Source: Phenylobacterium sp. NIBR 498073
GTDB taxonomy: Bacteria; Pseudomonadota; Alphaproteobacteria; Caulobacterales; Caulobacteraceae
Direction of reading: 5' to 3'
Length of the DNA: 64,000 nt
NCBI RefSeq assembly: GCF_027286305.1
Contig: NZ_CP114599.1
Location: forward strand, 3,381,001 to 3,445,000
The notes beneath the pieces are model-generated. The model worked only from the letters and a program-made list of their open reading frames with translations, did not search any database and was not told where the DNA came from. Made by a program: the position numbers and the translations under genes. This document shows positions 1 through 8,926 of this stretch, piece by piece; the stretch's first letter is position 1; each line of letters opens with the position of its first letter.

Positions 1-1
1 G

Positions 2-961
2 CAGCGCCATCCCGACGACAGGGATGTCCAGAACGAGTTTGAGACCTGGCTGGCGGCCGATCCGGCCCATCGCGACGACTGGGCCCTGGTCAGCGGCGCG
101 TGGGACCGCATCGGCGACCTCAAGGACGATCCGCAGGTCATGGCCGCGCGCGAAGCGCTTAAGGCCGATCTCGCCGCCGAGCGGCGGCGCCCGCACATGC
201 GGTGGGCGGCCGGCATCGCCGCCACCGTCCTCGCCGCCGGTTCGATGCTCGGCTACGGCTCCTGGCGTCAGGCGCAGGACCAGAACGCTGCGCCAGCCGC
301 GGTGGTCGCCGCAGCGCCGCAGGCGCTGGCCGTCTACCGCACCCCGATCGGCGGCCAGCAGGTCGTGACGCTGCAGGACGGCTCGAGGGTCACGCTCAGC
401 ACCGACACCGAGGTGCGGCTGACCGACTGGAACAAGCAGCGCAGCCTGACCCTGGTGCGCGGCGAGGCCTATTTCGAAGTCGCCAAGAATCCGGACAAGC
501 CGTTCGTGGTGAGCGCCGAGGGGCGCACGGTGACCGCGCTCGGCACCGCTTTCGACGTCCGTGTCGATCCCGGCGAATGGTCGGTCAGCCTGATCGAGGG
601 CAAGGTCCGCGTGGCCGGCGCTCATGCCACCGTCGACATGGCGCCCGGCCAGCACCTGGCTCAGAGCGGCTCGGCCCCATGGACTCTCGAGGCGCGCAAC
701 CTGGCCGACCTGACGAGTTGGCGCGAAGGCAGCCTGGTGTTCGAAAACCGGCCGCTGGCGTCCATCGTCCAGGAAATGAACCGCTATTCGACCCGCAAGG
801 TGCGCATCGCCGATGCGCGCCTCGCCGCGACGCCGCTCAGCGGACGCTTCAGAACCGGCGACATGGCCGGCTTCGTCGCCACGCTGGAAGCCTACGGCAT
901 GGTCAAGGCGGGCCACACCTCCGCGAACCTCATCGACCTATACCCGCCCGCCGGCGAGTGA
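2..961 (+). CDS. FecR-family anti-sigma/regulator (5' partial)
   Basis: The frame is open from the left edge, so the N-terminus lies outside; 319 residues are visible. The first ~65 residues are cytoplasmic and show the FecR N-terminal pattern (FETWLAADPAHRDDW, then SGAWDRIGDL). One membrane segment follows at about visible residues 67-88, then the periplasmic FecR domain (RGEAYFEVAKN, GTAFDVRV, LIEGKVRV). FecR proteins sense the state of a TonB-dependent receptor and control an ECF sigma factor, usually encoded just upstream; that gene would lie outside the window. The next gene is an M20 hydrolase 70 bp downstream rather than a receptor, which hints that this pair controls substrate degradation as well as uptake. 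Confidence 0.88.
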   Translation, partial: QRHPDDRDVQNEFETWLAADPAHRDDWALVSGAWDRIGDLKDDPQVMAAREALKADLAAERRRPHMRWAAGIAATVLAAGSMLGYGSWRQAQDQNAAPAAVVAAAPQALAVYRTPIGGQQVVTLQDGSRVTLSTDTEVRLTDWNKQRSLTLVRGEAYFEVAKNPDKPFVVSAEGRTVTALGTAFDVRVDPGEWSVSLIEGKVRVAGAHATVDMAPGQHLAQSGSAPWTLEARNLADLTSWREGSLVFENRPLASIVQEMNRYSTRKVRIADARLAATPLSGRFRTGDMAGFVATLEAYGMVKAGHTSANLIDLYPPAGE

Positions 962-1031
962 GGATTTAGGACGCCGCTGCGTCTTGGAAGGGAGCGGCCG
1001 CGCCCTTATGCGCCGCCGTCCTGGAGGACCC

Positions 1032-2522
1032 ATGAAACTGATTTCCAAGGCGCTGGCCACCAGCGCGCTTTGCGCTACGGCCTGGCTCGCCGCCTCGGCC
1101 GCCGTCGCCGCCCCGCTGACCGCCGCCGACAAGGGCCAGCTGACCGCGGCCGTCGACGCCTACACCCCGAAGATGAACGACGCGGCTCTGAAGATCTGGA
1201 GCTACGCCGAGCTCGGCTACCAGGAAACCAAGAGCAGCGCCCTCCTCCAGGATCAGCTCAAGGCCGCCGGCTTCAAGGTCCAGGCCGGCGTCGCCGGCGA
1301 ACCGACCGGCTTCGTCGCCAGCTTCAAGAACGGCTCGGGTCCGGTTATCGCGATCCTCGCCGAATTCGACGCCCTGCCCGGCCTGAGCCAGGCCGCCGTC
1401 CCCACCAAGACCCCGATCGCCGGCCAGGACAACGGCCACGGCTGCGGCCACAGCCTGTTCGGCGCGGCCTCGGTCGCCAGCGCCGTGGCGCTGAAGCAGT
1501 GGATGGTCGCCAACAAGGTCCAGGGCGAAGTGCGCGTCTACGGCACCCCGGCCGAAGAAGGCGGCTCGGGCAAGGTCTACATGGTCCGCGACGGCCTGTT
1601 CAACGACGTCGACATCACCCTGCACTGGCACCCGGGCAACACCAACTCGGCCAACCAGGGCACCTCGATGGCCAACATCAGCGGCAAGTTCCGCTTCTAC
1701 GGTCAGTCCAGCCACGCTTCGGGCGCGCCGTGGGCCGGCCGCTCGGCCCTGGACGGCGTCGAGATCATGAACGTCGCCAACAACTACCTGCGTGAACACA
1801 TCCCGGACCGCACGCGGATCCACTATGTAGTCACCAACGGCGGCAAGGCCCCGAACGTCGTCCCCGACTTCGCCGAGGTCTACTACTACGTCCGCAACGC
1901 CGACCCGAAGATCGTCGTCGACGTCATGGACCGCGTGAAGACCGCCGCCCAGGGCGCGGCCATGATCACCGGCACCAAGGTCGAGTTCGAGCAGACCGGC
2001 GGCGTCTACAACCTGCTGCCCAACGACGTGCTGGGCAAGGTCATGTACCAGTCGCTGTCCGACGTCGGCGGCATCACCTGGACCGCTGAAGAGACCAAGT
2101 TCGCCCAGGAGCTCGCCAAGTCCCTGCCGAAGGGCGGCGGCGACCTCAGCTCGGTCGGCAAGATCCAGCCCTACAAGGACGCCGACACCTCGGGCGACGC
2201 CGGCGGCGGCTCGACCGACGTGGCGGACGTGTCGTGGGTCACCCCGACCGTGGGCCTCTCGACCGCCACCTTCGTGCCCGGCTCGGCCGGCCACAGCTGG
2301 CAGAACGTCGCGGCGGCCGGCATGAGCATCGGCCTCAAGGGCGCGGCCGTCGCGGCCAAGACCCTGTCGCTGACCGGCGCCGAGCTGCTGTCGAACCCGG
2401 AGCTGATCGCCCAGGCCAAGGCCGAGCTGAAGCAGCGCCAGGGCTCCGACTTCGCCTACAAGTCGATGGTCGGCGACCGCAAGCCGCCGCTCGACTACCG
2501 CAAGGCCGGCGGCGCCGAGTAA
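1032..2522 (+). CDS. Exported M20-family amidohydrolase (AbgB-like)
   Basis: 496 residues. The ATG at 1032 is chosen because GGAGGA lies just before it and it gives a clean signal peptide (to about residue 27, ending AAVAA); the frame is open further upstream but over the fecR end. The metal-binding core is visible: GHGCGH at 135-140, the Glu pair in TPAEEGGSG at ~174-175, and LHWHPG near 197-202. The layout matches M20D aminoacyl-hydrolases such as the AbgB subunit of p-aminobenzoyl-glutamate hydrolase and related amidohydrolases. It probably removes an acyl or aminoacyl group from a small amide or dipeptide in the periplasm. The substrate cannot be read from sequence. It precedes the M14 peptidase gene but a strong terminator separates the two. 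Confidence 0.85.
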   Translation: MKLISKALATSALCATAWLAASAAVAAPLTAADKGQLTAAVDAYTPKMNDAALKIWSYAELGYQETKSSALLQDQLKAAGFKVQAGVAGEPTGFVASFKNGSGPVIAILAEFDALPGLSQAAVPTKTPIAGQDNGHGCGHSLFGAASVASAVALKQWMVANKVQGEVRVYGTPAEEGGSGKVYMVRDGLFNDVDITLHWHPGNTNSANQGTSMANISGKFRFYGQSSHASGAPWAGRSALDGVEIMNVANNYLREHIPDRTRIHYVVTNGGKAPNVVPDFAEVYYYVRNADPKIVVDVMDRVKTAAQGAAMITGTKVEFEQTGGVYNLLPNDVLGKVMYQSLSDVGGITWTAEETKFAQELAKSLPKGGGDLSSVGKIQPYKDADTSGDAGGGSTDVADVSWVTPTVGLSTATFVPGSAGHSWQNVAAAGMSIGLKGAAVAAKTLSLTGAELLSNPELIAQAKAELKQRQGSDFAYKSMVGDRKPPLDYRKAGGAE

Positions 2523-2528
2523 GCCGCA

Positions 2529-2561
2529 TGGGGGTCGGCTGCGCCGGCCCCCATTTTTTTC
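2529..2561 (+). terminator. Rho-independent terminator after the M20 hydrolase
   Basis: A 12-bp stem (2529-2540 with 2544-2555, one G-T wobble) closes a 3-nt loop and runs into seven T residues. It begins 6 bp after the stop codon and is one of the clearest terminators in the window. Confidence 0.9.
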
Positions 2562-2698
2562 AACGCTCCGGTATCCCCCGCCGCGCTGAATTTTGGTCCG
2601 CAACCGCAGGTGCGGAATCGAACCCCGATTGCGTCTCGTCTACTGAGGCTGGTCCATTTGTGGGACCGCCAGTTCTGGCAATCGAGACGGGGGATGGA

Positions 2699-5476
2699 AT
2701 GACGCGAAAACACGCAATGACGGGCGCCGCCCTGGCGCTGGTCATGATCATGGGCGGAGCCGCCAACGCGGCGAGCATCACCCCGCCGAGCGAAGCCTTC
2801 GCCCAGAACCCGGGCAGCGACTACTTCCTCGCCGACTACACGGCCTACGAGGCCTATCTGAAGACCCTGGCGTCCCAATCGGACCGCATGAAGCTGGTCG
2901 ACTTCGGCAAGTCCGAAGAGGGCCGGACGCAGTGGATGGCTGTGGTCTCGTCGCCCGCCAACCTCGCCAAGCTCGACCACTACAAGGCGATCTCCAAGCG
3001 CCTGGCCAAGGCCGAGGGCCTGTCGAAGGAAGACGCCGCCAAGCTGGCGGCCGAAGGCAAGGCTGTGGTCTGGATCGACGCTGGCCTGCACGCCACCGAG
3101 ACGGTGACCTCGCAGGGCCAGATCCAGGTGCTCTACCGGATGCTGACCATGAACGATCCGGAGACGCTCCGGATGCTCGACGACGTCATCATCCTGTTCG
3201 CGCACGACAACCCGGACGGCATGGAACTGGTGTCCGACTGGTACATGCGCCACGAGGACCCGAACAAGCGCGAGTTCAACTCGATCCCGCGCCTGTACCA
3301 GAAGTACGTCGGCCACGATAACAACCGCGACAGCTACATGTCGCAGATGGCTGAGACGACCAACGTCAACAAGCAGCTGTTCCGCGAGTGGTTCCCGCAG
3401 ATCATCTTCAACCAGCACCAGACCGGCCCGACGGGCATGGTGGTGTTCGTTCCGCCGTTCCGCGACCCGTTCAACTACAACTACGACCCGCTGGTCATGA
3501 CTTCCCTGCAAGAAGTCGGGATGGCGATGCACAGCCGTCTGGTCGCCGAGGACAAGCCCGGCTCCGGCGCGCGTAGTGCGGCGTCGTACTCCACCTGGCA
3601 CAACGGGATGGAGCGCTCGATCGCCTACTTCCACAACTCGATCGGCCTGCTGACCGAGATCATCGGCGGCCCGACCCCTGAGTCCGTGAAGCTGGTGCCG
3701 AACCTGCAGCTGCCGAACGGCGACCGGCCGATGCCGATCGCCCCGCAGACCTGGCGTCTGTCGCAGACCGTCGAGTACCAGTGGACGATGAACCGCGCGG
3801 TCATCGACTACGCCTCGCGCAACCGCGAACGCCTGCTGTCCAACATCTACAAGATGGGCGCGAACAGCATCGAGCGCGGCTCCAAGGACAGCTGGACGAC
3901 CACGCCGACCAAGATCGACGAGCTGAACGAGGCGGCCAAGAACGCCAAGCCCGGCGCCGAGGACGAAATGATGGCCTCGTTCTTCGGCCGCGCCGGCGCG
4001 GTCGATCCGAAGCTCTACAGCGTGCTGCAGAAGCCCGAGGAGCGCGATCCGCGCGGCTTCATCATCCCGTCGGATCAGGCCGACATGCCGACCGTCACTG
4101 CGTTCGTGAACGCGCTGATCAAGACCGGCGTGGACGTCGACCGCGCCACCAAGGCCTTCAAGGTCGGCGCCAAGACCTACCCGGCCGGCTCCTACGTGGT
4201 GAAGGCCGCGCAGGCCTATCGCCCGCACGTGCTCGACATGTTCGAGCCGCAGGACCACCCGCACGACCTCGAGTATCCGGGCGGCCCGCCGAAGGCGCCG
4301 TACGACATCACCGGCTACACCCTGGCCTATCAGATGGGGATCAAGTTCGACCGCATCCTCGACGGCTTCGAGGCCCCGACCGAACGCCTGCCCGACCTCG
4401 TGCCGGTGCAAGCCGGTTCGGTGAAGGGTTCGGGCAAGGCCGGCTGGCTGATCAGCCATGAGACCAACCAGAGCTTCACCCTGACCAACCGCCTGCTGAA
4501 GGCCGGTCAGCCGGTGTTCTGGCTGAAGGACGGCGCCAAGGCCGGCAAGGACAGCTTCGGTCCGGGCGCGATCTGGGTTCCGGCCTCGGCCGAGGCTCAT
4601 GCCGTGATCGCCAAGGGCGTGAAGGATCTGGGCATCGACGCCTTCGCCGTCGGCGCCAAGCCGGCCGGCGAGGCCCTGCCGCTGAAGCCGGTCCGCATCG
4701 GGCTGGTCGACGTCTATGGCGGCTCGATGCCCTCAGGCTGGAACCGCTGGCTGTTCGAGCAGTTCGAAGCGCCGTTCGAGGTGGTCTATCCGCAGCGTCT
4801 CGACGCCGGCGACCTGGCCAAGGACTACGACGTCCTGGTCTTCGCCGACGGCGTGATCCCGGCCCCGCAGGGCGGTCCGTTCCGGGCCAGCCGCAGCTTC
4901 CCGCAGCCGAAGGCCGAAAACATCCCCGCCGAGTTCCACCCGTGGCTGGGCGCGATCACCGACGACAAGACGCTGCCGCAGGTGGCCGACTTCGCCAAGA
5001 ACGGCGGCACGGTGATCACCATCGGCTCCTCTTCGCGTCTGGCGACCGTGATCGGCGCGCCGGTCGAAGTGGCCGTGGCCAAGAAGGACGGCGACAAGCT
5101 CGTCGGCCTGTCGAACAAGGAATTCTACATTCCGGGTTCGGTGCTGCGCGCCAAGGTCGATAACCGCCAGCCGCTGGCCTACGGCGTCCCGCAGGACGTG
5201 GACGTGTTCTTCGACCGCAGCCCGACCTTCAACCTGAAGGCCTCGGCCAGCGGCGTGGCGCGCGTCTCGTGGTTCGACACCGACGCTCCGCTGCGCAGCG
5301 GCTGGGCTGTCGGCCAGGAGAAGCTCAAGGGCTCGACCGGCGTCCTCGACATCGACGTGGGCAAGGGCAAGCTGTTCGTGATGGGTCCGGAAGTCACCCA
5401 GCGGGCGCAGTCGTACGGGACCTTCAAGTTCCTGTTCAACGGCCTGCTCTACGGCCCGGCCGTCGCGAAGAAGTAG
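2699..5476 (+). CDS. Exported M14-family zinc carboxypeptidase
   Basis: 925 residues. The ATG at 2699 follows a GGGGGATGGA stretch and gives a signal peptide ending near AANAA (about residue 25). The M14 zinc site is readable: HATE at 131-134 supplies His and Glu, and His240 in NQHQTGP is the likely third ligand; Glu320 in LLTEIIGG is a candidate catalytic glutamate. The long C-terminal half after the peptidase domain is typical of the large M14 proteins of Caulobacterales and Bacteroidetes and has no assigned role. Expected role: trimming C-terminal residues from peptides outside the inner membrane, feeding the neighbouring TonB-dependent receptor or symporter. Confidence 0.87.
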   Translation: MTRKHAMTGAALALVMIMGGAANAASITPPSEAFAQNPGSDYFLADYTAYEAYLKTLASQSDRMKLVDFGKSEEGRTQWMAVVSSPANLAKLDHYKAISKRLAKAEGLSKEDAAKLAAEGKAVVWIDAGLHATETVTSQGQIQVLYRMLTMNDPETLRMLDDVIILFAHDNPDGMELVSDWYMRHEDPNKREFNSIPRLYQKYVGHDNNRDSYMSQMAETTNVNKQLFREWFPQIIFNQHQTGPTGMVVFVPPFRDPFNYNYDPLVMTSLQEVGMAMHSRLVAEDKPGSGARSAASYSTWHNGMERSIAYFHNSIGLLTEIIGGPTPESVKLVPNLQLPNGDRPMPIAPQTWRLSQTVEYQWTMNRAVIDYASRNRERLLSNIYKMGANSIERGSKDSWTTTPTKIDELNEAAKNAKPGAEDEMMASFFGRAGAVDPKLYSVLQKPEERDPRGFIIPSDQADMPTVTAFVNALIKTGVDVDRATKAFKVGAKTYPAGSYVVKAAQAYRPHVLDMFEPQDHPHDLEYPGGPPKAPYDITGYTLAYQMGIKFDRILDGFEAPTERLPDLVPVQAGSVKGSGKAGWLISHETNQSFTLTNRLLKAGQPVFWLKDGAKAGKDSFGPGAIWVPASAEAHAVIAKGVKDLGIDAFAVGAKPAGEALPLKPVRIGLVDVYGGSMPSGWNRWLFEQFEAPFEVVYPQRLDAGDLAKDYDVLVFADGVIPAPQGGPFRASRSFPQPKAENIPAEFHPWLGAITDDKTLPQVADFAKNGGTVITIGSSSRLATVIGAPVEVAVAKKDGDKLVGLSNKEFYIPGSVLRAKVDNRQPLAYGVPQDVDVFFDRSPTFNLKASASGVARVSWFDTDAPLRSGWAVGQEKLKGSTGVLDIDVGKGKLFVMGPEVTQRAQSYGTFKFLFNGLLYGPAVAKK

Positions 5477-5525
5477 GCGTCTCCCCAGGACGCCTAGCGC
5501 CGGGCAAGCTCGCCCGGCGCCAGGA

Positions 5526-5558
5526 GCGCCGGGCCTTCGGGTCCGGCGCTTTTCTTTT
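5526..5558 (+). terminator. Rho-independent terminator after the M14 peptidase
   Basis: A 10-bp stem (5526-5535 with 5540-5549, one wobble pair) carries a TTCG tetraloop and is followed by TTTTCTTTT. It lies 50 bp after the peptidase stop. Confidence 0.88.
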
Positions 5559-5590
5559 GCCCGCGCCGTCGTCACGTCCCTTAGGAGCGC

Positions 5591-5628
5591 GCAACAAGAA
5601 GGGCGCCGGTCTTTCGACCGACGCCCTT
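5591..5628 (-). terminator. Probable terminator of the TonB-receptor gene
   Basis: Arms 5599-5611 and 5616-5628 pair with one mismatch around a TTTC loop. Read on the minus strand the stem is followed by TTCTTGTT, a modest T-rich tail. It lies 66 bp beyond the stop of the convergent receptor gene, so both genes end in separate hairpins. Confidence 0.55.
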
Positions 5629-5656
5629 CGCCGCCAAGGACGCAGCGGCTTGTGGC

Positions 5657-5683
5657 GGCCGGGGCGGTGGGGCCGCCCCGGCC
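5657..5683. repeat. GC-rich inverted repeat beside the receptor stop codon
   Basis: Arms of 11 bp (5657-5667 and 5673-5683) pair perfectly around a 5-nt loop. No T-run follows on either strand. It may protect the 3' end of the receptor transcript or help terminate it. Confidence 0.5.
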
Positions 5684-5693
5684 TCCGTTTGTC

Positions 5694-8678
5694 TTAGAAA
5701 CGCTTGCGCACGCCCACGTAGTAGGTGCGGCCCATGACGTCGTAGTTCTGTTGGTCGTAGTTGTACTCGGTGTCGCCAGCCTGCGGCGGGTTCTGGTTGA
5801 ACAGGTTGTTGACGCCGAACCGCAGGTCGGTTTCCCACGGCAGCTTCACGCGGCCGTTCAGGTCGAAGATGTTGTAGGCCTTCACACCGCGCGCGGTGCT
5901 GGTGGGGGTGACCACGGTGGCCGAGTTCTTCATCTCGCTGATATAGCGCCAGCGCAGGCCGACGCTGGCCGGGCCGCGGGTGTAGGTGGCCGAGGTGACC
6001 GACTTCCACTCCGGGTGAGCCTGACCGGCGCTGGTCTCGACGGCCGTGCCCCAAGTGCCGGCGTAATCGTAGGTGGCCGCGTTCGGCAGGTTCTGGATCT
6101 TGAACTGGTCCAGCCAGCCGACCGAGACGTTGATCGCCAGTTGGCCGGCGTCGTCGCTCAGACCGACGTCCATCAGGTCGATGTTCCAGTCGAATTGGAA
6201 GTCGATGCCGGTGGTCTCGAACTGACCGAGGTTCTGCAGCGGCTGAACCGGGTTCAGCGGCACGCCGGACGCCGTGTTACGGGCGATCAGCTGGCAGTAG
6301 TAGTTGGTCGGATCGAAGGTCGGGTTGGCCCCGCCGGCGTTGTAGCAGAACTGGAACGAGTTCTTGACCGGCAGGCTGCCGACCGCGTCCTTCACCTTGA
6401 TGCTGTACCAGTCGATCGACGCCGACATGCGGCTCAGCAGCGGGTGTTCGAACGGCGACTGGATGACGGCGCCGAACGAGAAGGTATCGGCGGTTTCTTC
6501 CTGCAGGTCCGGGTTGCCGCCGGTGAGGGCGAACACCTGGGCCGTGCCGAGCTGGTAGCTGTCGATGATCGCGGTCGGGACGCCTTGGGCCAGGCAGAGC
6601 GCCCGGACCTGAGCGGCGTCCGCACCGCGGCGGAACGACGAGCGGACGTCGCAGGGGTCGCCGTCGGTGTTGGTCGGGCCGGCGGTGCCGATGGCGACCG
6701 AGCCGGTCGAGACCGGCGCGTAAAGTTCGCCGACGCTCGGGGCGCGGATGGCGCGGTTGTAGCCGCCGCGGAAGCGCAGGCTGTCGATCACCGACCAGTC
6801 GAAGTCGACCTTGTAGGTGCTGATCGCGCCGACCGACGAGTAGTCCGAGAAGCGGTAGCCGAGGTTGGTGTTCAGCTCCTTGACGAGCGGCAGGTCCTTC
6901 AGGAGCGGAACGAGCAGTTCGCCGAAGGCTTCGTAGGTGTCGACCGAACCCGAAGCGTCACGCAGCACGCTGTAGCCCAGAACGTCCGAGGTGCCGTCGG
7001 GCTGGTTCAGCTGGCTGTCCGGGGTGAAGGTGTACTCGTTCGAACGGTAGTCGACGCCGGCCGCGAAGCGGATCTCGCCGGCGGGCAGTTCGAACAGGCC
7101 GCCCTGGACGCTGGCTTCGACGATGCGCTGTTCCAGCTCGTTCTGGTTCAGCGTGCGGCGGCTGATGTAGCGGATGCAGTCGCCCGACGGCGTCAGGTTG
7201 CCGAAGGGGTTCCAGCCGCCGGCGCAGTATTCCGTGCCGCCGGTGGGGCTGCGGAGCAGGCGATTGACCGCGCTGGCGCTGGCGCCGCCGTTCTGCTCGT
7301 TGTCGAACTTGGCCTTCGAGAACGAGGCGTAGGCGTCCCAGGTCCAGTCCTTGAACCCGACGTCGCCCGAGAGGCCGCTCGTCAGCTGGTAGACGGTGTA
7401 GCTGTACTTCTGGATCCGCGGGCCCAGGATGTTCAGGGCCTTGTAGAAGGTGAAGTCGGCGCCCGGGGTCGGACGCGAGGCCAGGATCGTGCGGAAGTCG
7501 GCCGGGATGTAAGGGTTCGAGACCGGAACCGTCAGGCCGTAGACGTTCGAGGCCAGTGTCGGGTTGGTGATGCCGACCGACTCGTAGTCCGTGAAGGTGA
7601 ACTGGGTGAAGAACTTGATGTTGTCGGTCAGGTCGTAGTCGATCTTGCCGAACACCGCATAGCGGTCGAGGTCCGACTGCATCGAGGCGCCGTCATAGCC
7701 GAAGTTGACCTGCTGCTGCGTGCCGGCCGCGTTCGAGTTGACGATGTAGGCGTCGTTGGTTTGCGGATCGCGGAAATTCCGCACCGGCACGCCAGCGGTC
7801 GAGAAGATCGTCTGGTCGGTGTTGAAGCCGATCTGGCCGGTGTAGCGGCCAGCGGCGTTGCCGGTCAGGGCCGGGGTGCCGTACTTGCCGACGAACACGC
7901 CGTTGACCGAAGCCAGGGTCGGCAGGTTGGCGCCGAACAGCACCGTGCCCTGCGGAATGGTCGAAAGGCCCGGGGTGGTCAGGCGGAAGACGAACCAGTC
8001 GCGGGCGCTCTGCAGGGCGATGTCGCGGTTGGTGTAGTCGACCGAGATCACCGCGCGGCCGCGGCCCTCGTCGAACGCCCGACCGGCGGTCAGCGAGGCC
8101 TTGAAGGATTCGCCGTCACCGTGCTCGGAGATGCCGTACTGGCTATCGACGGTGATGCCTTCGAAGTTGCGCTTCAGGCGGAAGTTCACGACGCCGGCGG
8201 TGGCGTCCGAGCCGTAGGCGGTCGAGGCGCCGCCGGTGATGACTTCGACGTTCTCGATCAGGGCTTCAGGGATGGTGTTGAGGTCGACCGAACCATCGGG
8301 GTTCGACGGCTGCAGGCGGCGGCCGTCCATCAGGATCAGGGTGCGCTTGGCGCCGAGGCCGCGCAGCGAGGCGTACGACTGACCGCCGTTCAGGCCGGTC
8401 GAGGTCGAGCCGGTGTTGCCTTGACCGAACGAGCCGGTGAACTGCGGCATCTGCGACAGCGACTTTTCAACAGTCACCTGGCCGGTGTTTTCGATGGCCG
8501 CCTGACCGACGGACACAATCGGGCTGTTGGCGACATAATCGGGACGGGCGATACGCGAACCGGTGACGACCACCTCTTCAACCGCGGTGGTTTCCTGCGC
8601 CTGGGCCATCCCGCCGGCGAGCAGGGCTCCATACGCGACGCCCCCCGCCATCAACCACTTCAAAGAACTCGAATTCAT
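5694..8678 (-). CDS. TonB-dependent receptor
   Basis: 994 residues from the ATG at 8678, preceded by AAGGGCGG; the longer upstream frame has no support. A signal peptide ends near GMAQAQ (residue ~27), followed by the TonB-box-like EEVVVTGSRI, a plug domain (RGLGAKRTLILMDGRRLQP, then VEVITGGASTAYGSDATAG) and a long beta-barrel ending in the outer-membrane signature ...VRKRF. This is the large oar/omega-type receptor class frequent in Caulobacterales and Sphingomonadales, often used for peptides or oligosaccharides. The neighbouring exported M14 and M20 hydrolases suggest peptide-like substrates, but this is inference. Divergent from the TPR/2OG gene across a 248-bp gap. Confidence 0.92.
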   Translation of the reverse strand: MNSSSLKWLMAGGVAYGALLAGGMAQAQETTAVEEVVVTGSRIARPDYVANSPIVSVGQAAIENTGQVTVEKSLSQMPQFTGSFGQGNTGSTSTGLNGGQSYASLRGLGAKRTLILMDGRRLQPSNPDGSVDLNTIPEALIENVEVITGGASTAYGSDATAGVVNFRLKRNFEGITVDSQYGISEHGDGESFKASLTAGRAFDEGRGRAVISVDYTNRDIALQSARDWFVFRLTTPGLSTIPQGTVLFGANLPTLASVNGVFVGKYGTPALTGNAAGRYTGQIGFNTDQTIFSTAGVPVRNFRDPQTNDAYIVNSNAAGTQQQVNFGYDGASMQSDLDRYAVFGKIDYDLTDNIKFFTQFTFTDYESVGITNPTLASNVYGLTVPVSNPYIPADFRTILASRPTPGADFTFYKALNILGPRIQKYSYTVYQLTSGLSGDVGFKDWTWDAYASFSKAKFDNEQNGGASASAVNRLLRSPTGGTEYCAGGWNPFGNLTPSGDCIRYISRRTLNQNELEQRIVEASVQGGLFELPAGEIRFAAGVDYRSNEYTFTPDSQLNQPDGTSDVLGYSVLRDASGSVDTYEAFGELLVPLLKDLPLVKELNTNLGYRFSDYSSVGAISTYKVDFDWSVIDSLRFRGGYNRAIRAPSVGELYAPVSTGSVAIGTAGPTNTDGDPCDVRSSFRRGADAAQVRALCLAQGVPTAIIDSYQLGTAQVFALTGGNPDLQEETADTFSFGAVIQSPFEHPLLSRMSASIDWYSIKVKDAVGSLPVKNSFQFCYNAGGANPTFDPTNYYCQLIARNTASGVPLNPVQPLQNLGQFETTGIDFQFDWNIDLMDVGLSDDAGQLAINVSVGWLDQFKIQNLPNAATYDYAGTWGTAVETSAGQAHPEWKSVTSATYTRGPASVGLRWRYISEMKNSATVVTPTSTARGVKAYNIFDLNGRVKLPWETDLRFGVNNLFNQNPPQAGDTEYNYDQQNYDVMGRTYYVGVRKRF

Positions 8679-8926
8679 CCGTCCGCCCTTGTTATTTGAC
8701 GACGCACCCCTCGCGCGTCCGCAGCCCAAGACGCAGGGGTTCCAAGGACCCACATGTCCGACCTGTAATTTTTCGCAGGCGGCCGTCCGGCCCGCGCGGA
8801 GTGCGGCTTTTGCGTCTCGCCTGGACCGCCGGCGCCTACTGGACAGGCTCCCGCCTGGGTTCGCACAATGCGCGCGCATGCTCGCGCGCCGGGCCGGCGA
8901 TTGTTCAGTGAACGGAAGTTGAGACC
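8679..8926. promoter_or_regulatory. Divergent intergenic region (receptor / TPR-2OG gene)
   Basis: 248 bp between oppositely transcribed genes, so it should carry both promoters. I see no convincing -35/-10 pair, CtrA box or operator palindrome in it. An in-frame stop at 8909 leaves TTG 8927 as the first usable start for the rightward gene. Confidence 0.4.

Noticed and set aside
2495-4600. 701-residue open frame opposite the M14 peptidase
   Set aside because: Shadow of the real gene; no motifs and no start signal.
5652-8699. 1015-residue open frame opposite the TonB receptor
   Set aside because: Antisense shadow caused by GC-rich third positions; composition is Val/Asp/Arg-rich with no motif.
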